This document shows positions 54,001-64,000 of a DNA stretch of 64,000 nucleotides, piece after piece. Position 1 is the first letter of the stretch; each line of letters starts with the position of its first letter. The stretch is from NCBI GenBank assembly GCA_002118135.1, contig BDIU01000131.1, positions 62,001 to 126,000 of the forward strand, given 5' to 3'. A model generated the notes under the pieces. That model did not search any database, had not been told where the DNA came from, and worked only from the letters and a program-made list of their open reading frames with translations. The translations under genes were made by a program, and so were the position numbers. This DNA is from Trebouxia sp. TZW2008. Its lineage: Eukaryota; Chlorophyta; Trebouxiophyceae; Trebouxiales; Trebouxiaceae.

Positions 54001-57000
54001 AATGGAGCAACTTAATGAGCTGGGATGACAAGGGCTGAGCCAAAAAGCTGAGGGCGCTTCCCAGAACTGTCCTTGCTAGAGAGCATGCCTAAACAGGCAC
54101 CTTGACGCAGCCATAGAACCCAATATGGTATACGGTGATCCCATGACTGTATAGCATGGCTTGCCAGAAAGATTTGAGATGACAAGGCTGAGATGATAAG
54201 GGAACAGTCGTAGGGCTGGGGGCGCTTCCCAGCAAGCCCTGCCAAACAAATAAAATTGCACAGAGACCCTGAGACAGCCGTACAAAACCTAAGAGATTAG
54301 CAACAGTCCCGTACCTGTATATCAAGGCTTGCCAAAAGGGATTGACCCAATGAGCTGGAATGACAAGAGACCAGCCACAGGCCTGAGGGCGCTTTCTGGA
54401 AATGCCCTTGCGGATGAGCATGACTGGGCATGAGTTTGAGTAAGCGCCCTGCATAGCATGCCCAGCATGCTTGTGTTGCCCAACTTGAGACCATTGACAA
54501 AAGGTAAGACAACATGTATCTGATACAAGGGCTTACATCTCACAGGCTGCCTCAAAGTCGCATATGAACGCCAAAGTGTCTGTATATTGATACGTGTAAT
54601 CCTGTTCAAGATACACAAGGTACAGCCCGTGATGCATAAGTGATGCTTTGACACAGACGCACTTTTGCCTGGTGAAGACTTGACCATTGCACTGTATATG
54701 TTCCACGGGAAATGGTGCTCAATCAAGTGCATACAATGACTCATATTGCAATGGCTCAGTCATGTATAACTTGTGTTCTATATGACTCATCAAGTGAGGT
54801 CAATGAAAGTGCATGATGTCACCTGGAGCCTGCTTGGGATTTTGATGTGTGTGTCTGTCTTTGCGTCACTGCTGGCCATGCCGCTGTCCTCTTCTTCTCC
54901 TGTGCCTTGCCATTCAGGCTCCAAGCCATTGCGGCCTTTGTCTTCTTCATCAGATGCAAGGTGCATCTCGGCTAGCCTTGCTCGCTGTCTCAGAGCGCTA
55001 AGTTGAGACTCAGGCAAGGGCGGGAGAATTCTACGCTCATGCATAGCCTGCATATCGTACCATATATCACAATCATACTTTATTTCACCTTATCTCTATG
55101 GCTAGGGTGTTGAGCAGTTTAAAATTGTCTCACCAACTGCAGTCACTTTCACACTGACTACATGGCATGTTTTGTAATGGAAACCTTATGATGGTCTGCT
55201 ATGCTTAGACCACTTTGCTTCACAAGTGAAATAACCAAGTACAAAGCTGCCGTCATAATTCTGTTGACAAAGGGCTAAACTGGCACATACTCACAATACC
55301 TGAAGTCATGCAGAGCCTGGGCTACATTGATATTGCTGAGTGTGAACTACCATTATTACTATTGCCTTACCTGCCATTCAGAAGTGGGCTGCCCAGTTGA
55401 AACCTGAGATGGAGCATCCAGGTTTTGATGATGCTCAGGCTGGGCTGACTTGGGTTCTGCCAGGGTTTGTGCGCCCTGCCACAGGGCCTGAGCTGACCCT
55501 AGCAGGGCAGGGCAGGGCTGCACGGTTCGCAGGGCTTTCACAGCTGCCCCCCTAACTTCTGTCAAAACACAGCACAAGTGAGCAGCATTGCTAAAGAGAA
55601 ACCAAGGATCTGCAGTGCATGACAGCTTTGACATCTCACACCCCGGGCACAAAGAATTCATGCCCTCAGACCCCAGGGAGTCTTGTGCTCAATATGCTAT
55701 CACGTTCCAGCAATATGTCACCCAAGCGCGAAGATACGGTTTCACAGCAGCAATAGACATCGAATTCCAGTGAAGGCACTTCAAAATTGGGGGCTCGTAA
55801 CGCGTTACATAAACAACACACAGCATGCAACAAACAAGAATAAGCAGGTTGTGGGTTCACGTCAAACACCAACATCAGATTTGCAAAACCAGACTAGTGA
55901 CAATCACCTGATGACAAAGAATGCTGAGACCGTCTTTGACTGTCGTCACGCTTGAGCCGAGGGTCTGCCACCTCCAACCCTATGGCAAACCCGTCTGGCA
56001 GAACCTGTGCCGCCACACCACCTGCACATCCCAAGACTTACAAGCTTGGTACAGCACTTGTTCTTTATCATGACTGCACTGGTGAGCAGGAAAGGTGCCC
56101 TTACATTTGCTGGTCCGTGTCAGAAGTGTCACTTCGCAATCGTGCTGCCTTGCTATCAGAATAGTATCTGGTCAATTGTTCTGACATTACAAACTTCACT
56201 GTAGGGCATTGCCACAAGAACAGCGCGAAGTCAAGCGTCTTGCTATTGGGAACTTCACTATGTAAGGCATGTCTATCAGACACAGCTGGCTTGGTGAACG
56301 GCAACAACAACGCTGAGCTGTGGTTGAAGCACAAGCGCAGTAGAAGAACCAAAACCCGTGTCTTCAAGATACAGGTCTTGGGTGATTATGCTTCTACCCT
56401 ACTTGTTGAGGATTGAGTTTGCTATCTGAGCTATCCAACATGTATTACAAACAAGCCAAGGTGCAAGGAGCTCATGAGTCTCTGCGCCTCTCTGCTTACC
56501 TGTAGACTTGATGTGACTCCAGACTGCTTCAGCGGAGAGTTTGTGATCCCCAGCACACGTGAATGCAGAAGAAGAGGGAACAGCATATAGGGCATCAGCA
56601 AGGGCTGCATCGGCTCCTGGCCCTTGCAACTCTAATCGCCTCAGACTTGACATCCTGAACAATAAGCAAAGCTAGATGCAACATGAATTCCGACAAGCAG
56701 AAGCACATCAGTTTACGTGCTGATGACAATGAAGACAAAGGTGACTGACAAGAAGAAGAAGATCATGACTATGCTGCTGCCGGTGATGATGACGAAGCAG
56801 CGGAGCACAATCTGCCTGTGCCTGTGCCTTTGACTATCAACAAGGCTCATTGCACAACTCAAAGCAGACAGTGGTGTCCCTTAAGGGTAATGGATCACAC
56901 AGTAAAGGGTGGGATCCAAGGGGTAAAAGGTTGGGTCTGAAATGTAAGGGGTGGGGGTCAAGGGGTAAGGGGTGGGGATCCAGTGGTAAGGGGAAGGACA

Positions 57001-59528
57001 TGAAGGGGTTGGGGTGTCTTTTGCTGCAATCAATTGAAGCAGGCTGTCATCTTGCCGACCCAAAGTAATGCAGTAGTTGATCAACAGTGAAACTCACCTG
57101 GAGACACAAGTCACACCCATTTTGCTAGCAAATTCCTGTAGGGTCTGCCACGCCTCCTGTGCTGCAGATGGATGCACCCACATCAGCATGTGCAGGGTTG
57201 GCGAATCTGCTGCCAGGGTTCCTGGCACTGCTGCCTTAGGGCTTGACTGTTGCTGCAGCATTTGGCTAGGGTTTGCAGCAGCTTGAGATCCCACCCCATG
57301 TGATGTGTGACCATCTCCCTGGCTGACAGTTGCTGCTGCAGGGTCGTCTAATTGGCTGAGGGTTTCTGCACGGGTGACAAGGGTGACTGGGCAAATTGGC
57401 CGCTGGGGTTTTGACCCTGGATGATGTAGCATGAGGCAGGTCTCTGAAGGGCTGCACCAGGAATCTGAATGCGTTCCTAGTGAGTCATCGATGTCACTGC
57501 AGCAGCAGCTGCTGTGAGTCTCACTATGCTGAAATGCACACGCTCAGTCAAGTACGCATGGCATCCCGGAGGAAGAAGCACAATAACAAAAACAGTTACA
57601 CATTTCAGCTAACATGCTAGGTGTATGTCCCCCAAGTCCTGTCTCACCAAAGCAGGACAAAAGGCAAATAAAATAAACGTATGCCAGTATTGCAAATAAA
57701 TCCTTTGTGAGTAGAGGCAGCTCAAGCTTTCAAAGAGGATCCTGCAGCTGATAACTCATGTCAACAAGATTGATGCTCATGCAATGACATTTGCCTTTGA
57801 TGAAAGCAAAACTGTCTGTTGGAACACAAAATACTGGCAATGGTGAGTGGCATGCATGCTCACCACCTTGTGATATTGAATGCACATCTCATGATCACCC
57901 TAGAATTGCCCACGGGGTCTGTTCCTTGCTCAGCTGCGATAAGCTTGCCGATTCAACACTCTACACAAAACGTATGCCAATGACTCGTGCAAAAGTCAGT
58001 GCTAAAACTCCTGAAGGCGCTCCTGCTGCCTGATTATCTGCACACTGAAGTCTTGCATTGAGTCATGCATGATCAAGCATTTGTCATACCTGACCTGCTG
58101 GAGAAGCTGCAGAAGCTGCTGCTTGCTGCCTGACAGCTGTATTGGGCAGCTGTAGGATGAGTCATGCATGACAAAGCCGGTCTTGAGGGCATGTAGGAGT
58201 GCCCTGCTGCCAAGGCCTTCACCGACAGCCCCTTCTGCAAGCGCATGGCCCCATCTGCATCAACACAAACATGTATGAAATGGTTTTTCTTCTTGTGAAC
58301 TTTTCGAAAGATATGAAAGGAAAAAACAAAAACAAATCACAGTGACACAAGTGACAAGCAGACTATCAGTAGGAACAGTAGAGGTAATGTTAACAGTCCC
58401 TTCTGCAAATGCATGACCCCACCTGCAATAATGTAACATACATCACATGGGCAGTAGCAAAGAAAACATCAATAGCAACAGTAAGAGTGATGACAGCGGT
58501 GAGAAGGGCAGAACTGACAACACTACGATTTTGTTTTGGTAAACATACATAAGCATAGCTGTTATGATAACATAGGCGCATCAACAAGTGCCTACAGTCT
58601 GCATGTAAGTGGGCATGGCTGCAGGATTTGATAGCGCGATTTGGGCAAGGCGGGCTGCTGGATACTTGGCAGCAACAGCAAGGGTTCCAGCATAGCCAAT
58701 GACCTATTCACCATCTGCATGCGCTTTGCATGCCAGATGTGGGTTTCCAGTTTCCTTGGACCTAGGGTCTTGGCTTCTGAAGTAGACCCTAGCAGATCCT
58801 GGCAGCAGCTCTGTTCACAGGCTGTCTGCAGCAGGGCAGGGCGTCGCCGCATGGCCCTGTTTGTGGGGCGGGGCGCTTGCAGCTGCCCCTGCCCCTGCCC
58901 GTCCTGCACCAAGGAGAAGAAGAGTCATTTAAGCCAGAGAACAGTGCCCAGCAAGCCCTGGCAGGGCAGGGCAGGGCATCACCACGCAGCCCTGATTGGC
59001 ATGTAGTTGCTTGCACAGTTCCTTCACAATGCTCAAGCATGTCATGATCTTCTTCTGCCTCTTCATTCAGATGCATGATGCGGTATGGCAAAATGTAATT
59101 GACGATCTAAAGATGAGAGACAATCACCTGGAGAGATTTTGCATGTGCGAAGGAGCCATGTGCTTCCTGAAGCTTCTTGTTAGGTCTGCGTCTGTGCTTG
59201 TAAGGATTATGACTGGTTGCTCGCCTGCATGCCAAGCAGAAATTAGCCAACTCGTGCCTTCTTGCGCGACACCGGTCCATTGCGAGTGCAACTAGTTCAG
59301 TTACCTGCGTAGGTGTCGAGGCAGGGCTGCAATCCCAAATTTGGTATCATTCGCCGGGTCTTGTATAGCTGAGCACAGTGCTGCAATCTGCAATCAAGGA
59401 TGACTGAGGTCCAACGTCTGCTATACGATTTCAGAGGATGTTGCATTGCAAGCTTTGTTCACCTCAGCCTGCCGTGCATCGGCAAATTTGGAGACTTCGA
59501 GCACTCTTGGCAGTTCTTCTGCTGCCAT
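50527..59528 (-). CDS. POP1: Ribonuclease P/MRP protein subunit POP1
   Basis: Fourteen exons: 59528-59463, 59387-59305, 59224-59128, 58903-58704, 58254-58090, 57523-57098, 56654-56500, 56021-55908, 55558-55371, 55047-54823, 54448-54315, 53727-53598, 53247-52917, 51843-50527 (about 1,200 residues). N-terminal POP1 motifs are unmistakable: SKFADARQAE, ALPRHLRRRATSHNPYKHRR, KLETHIWHAKRMQMVNRWGH and SRALLHALKTGFVMHDSSY. The POPLD domain follows (PQACGWSLVIPAHWVNPFWQ then GGKAVGQREWGWV). The C-terminal domain (VMGYVTSGVIRGLSGGAGPR ... HHGIVAYVLNSGS) ends the protein. POP1 is the scaffold protein of nuclear RNase P (pre-tRNA 5' processing) and RNase MRP (pre-rRNA processing). Between POPLD and the C-terminal domain lies a disordered insert of about 430 residues with poly-Glu, poly-Ala and acidic runs, which makes the protein longer than plant relatives. 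The junction between the last two exons is uncertain (phase mismatch with the best sites). Confidence 0.93.
51054..51092. repeat. (CAG)13 trinucleotide run coding poly-Ala in POP1
   Basis: Thirteen perfect CAG units. On the coding strand they are read as alanine codons (GCT frame) within the disordered insert. A likely length-variable site. Confidence 0.9.
52257..52395. repeat. Member of dispersed intronic repeat family (with 27.58 and 15.77 kb)
   Basis: Aligns with 27576-27720 over about 140 bases. It lies in the POP1 intron between exons 53247-52917 and 51843-50527. Confidence 0.6.
53011..53031. repeat. (TTC)7 run coding poly-Glu in POP1
   Basis: Seven TTC units, read as GAA on the coding strand, give seven Glu after KSHE in exon 53247-52917. 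Confidence 0.85.
54000..54245 (-). repeat. Two decayed copies of the 3' part of POP1 exon 54448-54315
   Basis: The GWSLVIPAHWVNPFWQAL coding block recurs at about 54150-54240 and 54005-54075 with substitutions. The donor ACAG|GTACGG is lost in both (ACAGTCATGG and GTAGGAATG). Spacing is about 145-150 bases. Confidence 0.75.
56040..56290. repeat. Second member of the possible pogo-like dispersed repeat
   Basis: Shares the ATGACTGCACTGGT, CAGGAAA and CCTTACAT blocks with 43633-43668. Internal modules (AACTTCACT, TTGCTAT(C/T)) are repeated two to three times. It lies in a POP1 intron. Confidence 0.35.
56880..57010. repeat. G-rich degenerate minisatellite
   Basis: Variants of GGGGTAAGGGGTGGGGATC recur about five to six times at 19-27 base spacing in the POP1 intron between exons 57523-57098 and 56654-56500. 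The G-run spacing is compatible with G-quadruplex formation on the plus strand. Confidence 0.7.
58395..58430 (-). repeat. Decayed copy of the 5' edge of POP1 exon 58254-58090
   Basis: CCCTTCTGCAAATGCATGACCCCACCTGCA matches 58230-58258 with few changes, including the acceptor. Confidence 0.6.
58935..59005 (-). repeat. Decayed copy of an internal/5' part of POP1 exon 58903-58704
   Basis: GGCAGGGCAGGGCAGGGCAT, then CACCACGCAGCCCTG, resembles the coding block around NRAMRRRPALL at 58833-58862. It lies just upstream in the intron. Confidence 0.5.
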
Positions 59529-59887
59529 GGTTGTCACCTGACAAGATGTAACCCGTGACTGTCACGACAGCAGGGAGGACAGCTCAACGCGATGCTTTGA
59601 CATACACTGAAGCATCCAGACCATCCTTGCAGATGCTTTGTCGCATGCGATGCCGAACAGGCAACTGCATGTAGCGAAAGTGACTGGTTTCGGAGCGAGC
59701 CCGCGACCCAAAAGCTGGTGCTGACTGAAGTTACTCTGACCGTCGCGTTGAGTCACTGGTCGTCGGCTGGTATCTGGCGTACGCATGTTGGTCTTGGTCG
59801 TCTGAAGTTTGCGTGTGACGGCCTCACTCTTCTCGCGGCCTTCCTGCCGCTGGCTGCCTGAGCGTTGCTACCTGTTGTGAGCTATCT
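59529..59887. promoter_or_regulatory. Compact divergent promoter between POP1 and the basic disordered protein gene
   Basis: The two start codons (59528 minus, 59888 plus) are separated by only 359 bases, which must contain both promoters and leaders. It is visibly CpG-richer than the flanking introns. No TATA box or named element is claimed. Confidence 0.55.
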
Positions 59888-62553
59888 ATGGGCTTGTTTG
59901 CAAAAAGGAGTAAGAGTGACGCTGTCGAGGCGATAGACCCTGTCGACACAGCCGAGGCAGACGAGCAGCAGCCAGCAGTGAGTCCAAATGCCCGCAGCCG
60001 AGGCCTTCTGCGGAAGCGCAGCAAGAACGAGGCACGGTTTGCATGACAATGACATAACGCCCGCTGCGCCTCGCTGCGCCAGGCATATCAGCAGCAAAGC
60101 ATGCAAGTGCTCGTTGGCGCAGGATGTGCTCAACGGACACGAGCCGGCACTAGAAGCAGACTCTGCAAATCAGACCAAAAAGAAGGGGTGGCTAGGCCGA
60201 AAGTCTAAGGTAAACTTACGGTATTGCTATTTGCATGGGCCCTATGTCAAGCACAGCTGCATTTAAGAAGCTTATGCTCACATGCCCTGGCAGCCATTAG
60301 TCAGCTTACCTTGCTTGACATTGCAGTCAACTGCTTGGTAAGCAAAGCTGCACTGTTTGGCAAAATAGCAGCAGACCAGAAGCATCAAGATTTCAGTCAA
60401 CTGCTTGGCAGGCAAAGCAGCACTGTTTGGTCTAAAGCAGCAGCAGACCAGAACCATCAAAGCCAGCTCATGCTCATGTCGCTCTTGGATGCCTTGTGCA
60501 CCAATTCATCGTGTGTCACCGCTGTCAGTCGCACATGCATGACGAAGGCATGCAGTTGCAGAACAGGCGGCTTTCTGGAGTGGTTGTCAAGCCTGCTTAG
60601 ACAGAACTGTACAGATGCATGTCAATTCAGATCCATCTACACTGCTGTCTGTGTCAACTCAAATCCATCTGCTTTACACTGAGGATAGTGGCACTTCAGC
60701 GCATAACGTTGCACCTAGCCTTGGGGCTCAGACCCAATGCAGCTGAGCCTTGCCAGCATTGAGGCCTTTCAGATGCTAAAGCTGCAAAGCCTGCTGTCCA
60801 TGTTGCAAGTTCTTGCACAATGGACACATTGCGCATTTGGCAGCATGCCAAATTTGCTGTGCAATGTGCACGTCAACAGGCGCATGTAACAGTCTGGAGT
60901 CAATCTTATGACGCAAATGAAGATCCTCCCCAAGACCTGCAAAAGTCGCTTGTCTTGACTAACTCTTGACCCTACATGGTCTCAAGTCTTGCATTGCTCC
61001 TCAATCTTTTGCCTGATTGCTTTCTACAGGAAGAAGTTGCCCCTTCTGTGCCTCGTCAAAGCAACAGCATATTATCAGGAATCCACCAGCATCTACAAAA
61101 TTTGCTGTTATTTTGCGTGCAAGAGAATGCACAAACTTCTCACATTTCTGAACTAGCTGTTTGATGGTTGTCTCTCTTTGCAGGAGGCAGCTGCTCCCCC
61201 TGTACCACCTCAAAGCAATGGCAGGATATCAGAAGATAAGGCAACAACCCAATCAAAGGGTGACAAACGCAACTGGATAGGCCGCAAGTCTAAGGTGAGT
61301 CATCAGCATGTCACTGGTCAGTCAATGTGCATGCATTTTGAATTTGAATGTCCTGCTCAATACAGTGTCAGGCAAATCACTTGAACACACAAAAGTTGTC
61401 TATGCCGTCAGTTATTACGCTGCACACCTAGCTTTTTATGCTGCTGTGCCTAATGGAAAGCAAGCATGACTTGGTCTTCAGTGCAGTTTTGTCCATACAA
61501 GCACAGGAGAATGTCCAATTTCTGCTGCAGCTTAAGAGTCATGCACAAGGGACGTGCATAGAATGAATCTTAGATTAATGGACGGCTGAAGTGCTGGTGT
61601 ACAGCAATGCTTCAACTTGAAAGCGAAGTATGGGACTCGTCATGCAGGATTCTGGCAGTGAAGACAGCACATCCATCACTCCAGCTGAAATTGTGGCGCC
61701 AAAACCGCCCCCTCGTGTGCGCACGCCAGAGGAAGTTGCCGCCGGATTAGAGCGGCAAAAGGCGGCAGTGGATGCAATCCGAAATACGCCAGAGAAGCGC
61801 GCTGCCACTCGTGCTGCGGCGCCAATTGAAATTCCCTCCACAACCATCGCAGCTGGCGTCAGCACAGCGCCGGTGGATACCAGTGGCGCCAACAGGCCTT
61901 TGGCGCCAGCCAGTTCTGGCGGGAAACTCAAGGGCATGTTCAAAGGCAAGGTGCCCAGCGTGCCAGGGTTCAAATCCAAGCGTGCTACAGCTGTGGCCGG
62001 CGAGGGAGCGGTGGTCAGCTCAGCTCCTGTAGAAGTCGCTTCTGACACCACCTCCTTGCCAGCAACTGACAACAGCCAAGGCAGCGGTGGTGCCACTGCC
62101 AGCACTTCGAATCCAGCGGTGGCGCCAGAGCGTTCAAAGTCTGGCGGGAGGTTCTCAGGCATGTTCAAGCGCAATTCTGGCAAAGCAAAGAAGAGCAAGG
62201 GCAAGGCCAGTCCTGGGGTAACTAATGATGTGCCAGATGAGGTTGAGTTGACTGATCAGGTTGACAATGTGCGTTTGAGCGAAGAGCCCGTATTGGCGGG
62301 AGAACCTACCAAGCAGTACCCAGAAGGGGTGCATCAAGTGCCAGCTCAGCAGTTCCCACCATCAGCTCTGTCATCAGGTAATCAAGCTCCTTGCACTGCC
62401 AAAAACTTCTTCAATTTGTACGCACCCCCGGGGCTGCTCCAACAAATGCAGTTTTGCCCAAAGCCCTTGCAAGACCAGGTGTGGAGCCAGATGCAAATGA
62501 TCAGACCGTCTGGTTCAACAGAGCAATTGTTCGCAAGCGAGGCAGTCCAATAA
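59888..62553 (+). CDS. Unrecognised basic disordered protein with repeated GLFxxKSK-like motif
   Basis: Four exons: 59888-59977, 60123-60209, 61184-61294, 61648-62553 (about 397 residues, stop TAA), all junctions phase 0. There is no globular domain. A short motif of Gly, a hydrophobic pair and a basic KxK-type end recurs: GLFAKRSK, GWLGRKSK, NWIGRKSK, GMFKGK...GFKSK and GMFKRNSGKAKKSKGK. Between them the sequence is Ala/Pro/Ser/Thr-rich. Such hydrophobic-plus-basic repeats could bind membranes or nucleic acids; this is inference. An alternative donor at 62378 (TCAG|GTAATC) leaves in phase 1 and would join exactly to the exon at 63269, giving a longer protein. TGTAA 26 bases after the stop supports use of the short form. 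No family recognised. Confidence 0.65.
60325..60465. repeat. Tandem duplication of about 75-80 bp in the second intron
   Basis: CAGTCAACTGCTTGG(T/C)A(A/G)GCAAAGC(T/A)GCACTGTTTGG and AGCAGCAGACCAGAA(G/C)CATCAA occur twice in tandem. Origin is unclear; similarity to a neighbouring exon is weak. Confidence 0.8.
61019..61085 (+). repeat. Decayed copy of the 5' edge of exon 61184-61294
   Basis: An acceptor (TTTCTACAG) followed by EEVAPSVPRQSN mirrors the true acceptor (CTTTGCAG) followed by EAAAPPVPPQSN, about 155 bases upstream. No donor follows. Confidence 0.7.
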
Positions 62554-62578
62554 GTCACATTTGGCTTTCTGTGTTGAC

Positions 62579-62583
62579 TGTAA
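62579..62583 (+). terminator. Poly(A) signal TGTAA
   Basis: TGTAA lies 26 bases after the stop codon at 62551-62553, consistent with a 3' end for the short form of the basic protein gene. Confidence 0.5.
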
Positions 62584-62693
62584 ATGCCTAGTCACGTGTT
62601 GTGTCATCAGCAGGAAACCAGAAGCAAGCTGCATAAATCATAGCTGTCTCCCAACTTGCTTGCTGTGGAGGCAGAACAGGTTCTAAGTTGCGC

Positions 62694-62850
62694 AAACATA
62701 GAAAATAAAAATCAAACATAGAAAATCAAATTTAGAAAACAAAAATAAAATAAAGACCAAGCATTTGAAAGCAAACTCAATAAAAATCAAAGCTAATAAA
62801 AATCGAACTTAGAAAATATAAAAGTAGATCAAACTTTAAATTATATGGCT
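62694..62850. repeat. A-rich degenerate repeat
   Basis: Variants of AAAATCAAACATAGAAAAT / AATAAAAATC recur with strong A bias on the plus strand. It is the most AT-rich stretch of the window and contains no coding sequence. Confidence 0.7.
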
Positions 62851-63268
62851 GACCTGCAGAGCTACCTACTTTGGTCCAGTGAACCCGACAATGATTGCTG
62901 CTCTTGATTTTGCAGTCATGTGAGCACAGCTTCTGGTTCTACAAGCAGACCAGTACAGCTGGTCTGCAATTGCTCCATTTTAGTTGCAGTCAACCTGCTA
63001 CTGGTTGCTGCTGTCTACCTGGCGTTTGTTTTGGCATAGCTTTTGACTCAATCACTGTCTCAATTGGGTTCAGCCGGACGGTCTGCAGGTGCGCCGGTTG
63101 ATCGGCAATCAACTTGCTGACTAACAATGCGATTAAGCATTACCTGCTTTTCACTCACCCTCAAATGTTGGTGAAGGTACCATCACACATTGTTTGTAAG
63201 TAGTAATGAGGTACTGATGTAGACATGATGATACCTAGCTTGCAACTGACAGTCGAACACTGATGCAG

Positions 63269-63535
63269 GCATCATCACACAGGAGTACTCTCCTGTACTG
63301 CCCCACACAGCACGCAGCAGTCAACACAGCAGCAGCGGCTTTGCACAGTCACACCGCAGCAGTCAGCCTGATAGCGGCTTCGCACAGTCACACCGCAGCA
63401 CTCAAGGCTTCGCACCATCATACCAGAATCAGAATGACAGGGGTTCAGAAGCTGATTACTACCAGGGAGCTGGGAGAAGCTATGAGTCAGCAGGCGTGGC
63501 GGGAAGGAGCAGCAATGGATATGCCCATCCAGCAG
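63269..63535 (+). CDS. Low-complexity Ser/Gln/Gly/Tyr-rich exon (partial gene)
   Basis: An 88-codon open stretch between acceptor GATGCAG (63268) and donor CAG|GTGAAA (63535), phase 1 at both ends. It encodes a prion-like disordered segment with an internal repeat: SGFAQSHRSSQPD, SGFAQSHRSTQ, GFAPSYQNQ, then YYQGAGRSYES. The two SGFAQSHRS units correspond to a 39-base tandem DNA repeat. It is either the continuation of the gene at 59888 through the phase-1 donor at 62378, or an exon of another gene that extends past the window. Composition resembles RNA-granule proteins, but no domain is present. Confidence 0.55.
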
Positions 63536-64000
63536 GTGAAATTGTATATCACAGCTCTTTGTGTCATACACAAATGCAACCGCTACCTCAGTGCTCAGCG
63601 TGAAAGATGCTGAATGCAATGGTTGTCGGCATAGAAAATCGCTCAAGTTTGCTGTCCAGTGTGAAACATATGCATGAATTGCAACAACAAGCATTTGCGC
63701 ATGATGTTTGGCATGCACCAGCCAATGTGTCATAAAGCCAAAAGCTGAGGCTTGGTGTGTATGACATTAGGCTTTTTGCCAGGCTGGGTCTGCAAAAACG
63801 TCATGCCAGGGGTAGCAGAGAGTGCTATGACTTCTATTGATTTCCTACCTGTGTGACGTGTGCCTGAAGCTAGGCAGCAAAGGATTCAAACATAACAACT
63901 GATGGCGTGTGGTGTTGTTCTCTTGTCTGCATGTAAGCCTTGCTGCTGGTCTCCTCATGTAACAAAGTTACGTCTTAGATCTAGAAAATAGCAGGTTAGT
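63536..64000. other. End of window: probable intron or flank
   Basis: No exon with a recognisable protein or good splice sites is visible after 63535. Confidence 0.35.

Overview
The window is nuclear DNA of a eukaryote, most likely a chlorophyte green alga. Almost every gene is broken into many short exons with GT-AG (and two GC-AG) introns. Three stop codons are followed within about 180 bases by TGTAA, the usual green-algal poly(A) signal. The gene content is plant-like: a SURNod19/phytocyanin-type protein, a photorespiratory aminotransferase and a GT61 glycosyltransferase. No prokaryotic, viral or organellar gene set is seen. All exon structures below were built by hand from splice signals, reading-frame phase and protein motifs, without RNA data.

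Layout: (1) 0.8-21.7 kb, minus strand: a very large coiled-coil locus. Its Ala/Glu/Gln-rich half consists of near-identical 72-codon exons. A transmembrane exon, more coiled coil and an AT-hook last exon at 8.1 kb follow. A second block of seven coiled-coil exons (6.35-0.8 kb) is either a separate gene or the continuation of the same gene to an alternative end. (2) 23.9-30.9 kb, minus: a secreted/type I membrane protein with a copper-less phytocyanin-like domain fused to a SURNod19 domain. (3) 31.8-37.5 kb, minus: alanine/serine-glyoxylate aminotransferase. (4) 38.7-40.3 kb, plus: an intronless Golgi-type GT61 glycosyltransferase, divergent from the aminotransferase. (5) 41.0-49.2 kb, minus: an unrecognised nuclear Cys-rich protein, convergent with the GT61 gene; the two may share a poly(A) site. 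(6) 50.5-59.5 kb, minus: POP1, the large protein subunit of RNase P/MRP. (7) 59.9 kb onward, plus: an unrecognised disordered basic protein, divergent from POP1 over a 359-bp promoter region.

The most striking feature is structural. Nearly every intron-bearing gene carries 'exon echoes': degenerate tandem copies of one exon edge plus adjoining intron, repeated two to five times in the neighbouring intron, often at 115-220 bp spacing. I recognise roughly 25 such arrays. The single intronless gene has none. Other repeats are a 196-bp hAT-type MITE with intact 8-bp target duplication, a (GGGCA)n array that sits in one echo array, a ~225-bp satellite, and an unclassified repeat family found in three introns.

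The genes share no obvious pathway. Functions recognised with good support are the aminotransferase, POP1, the SURNod19 protein and the GT61 enzyme; the others are described by their visible features only.
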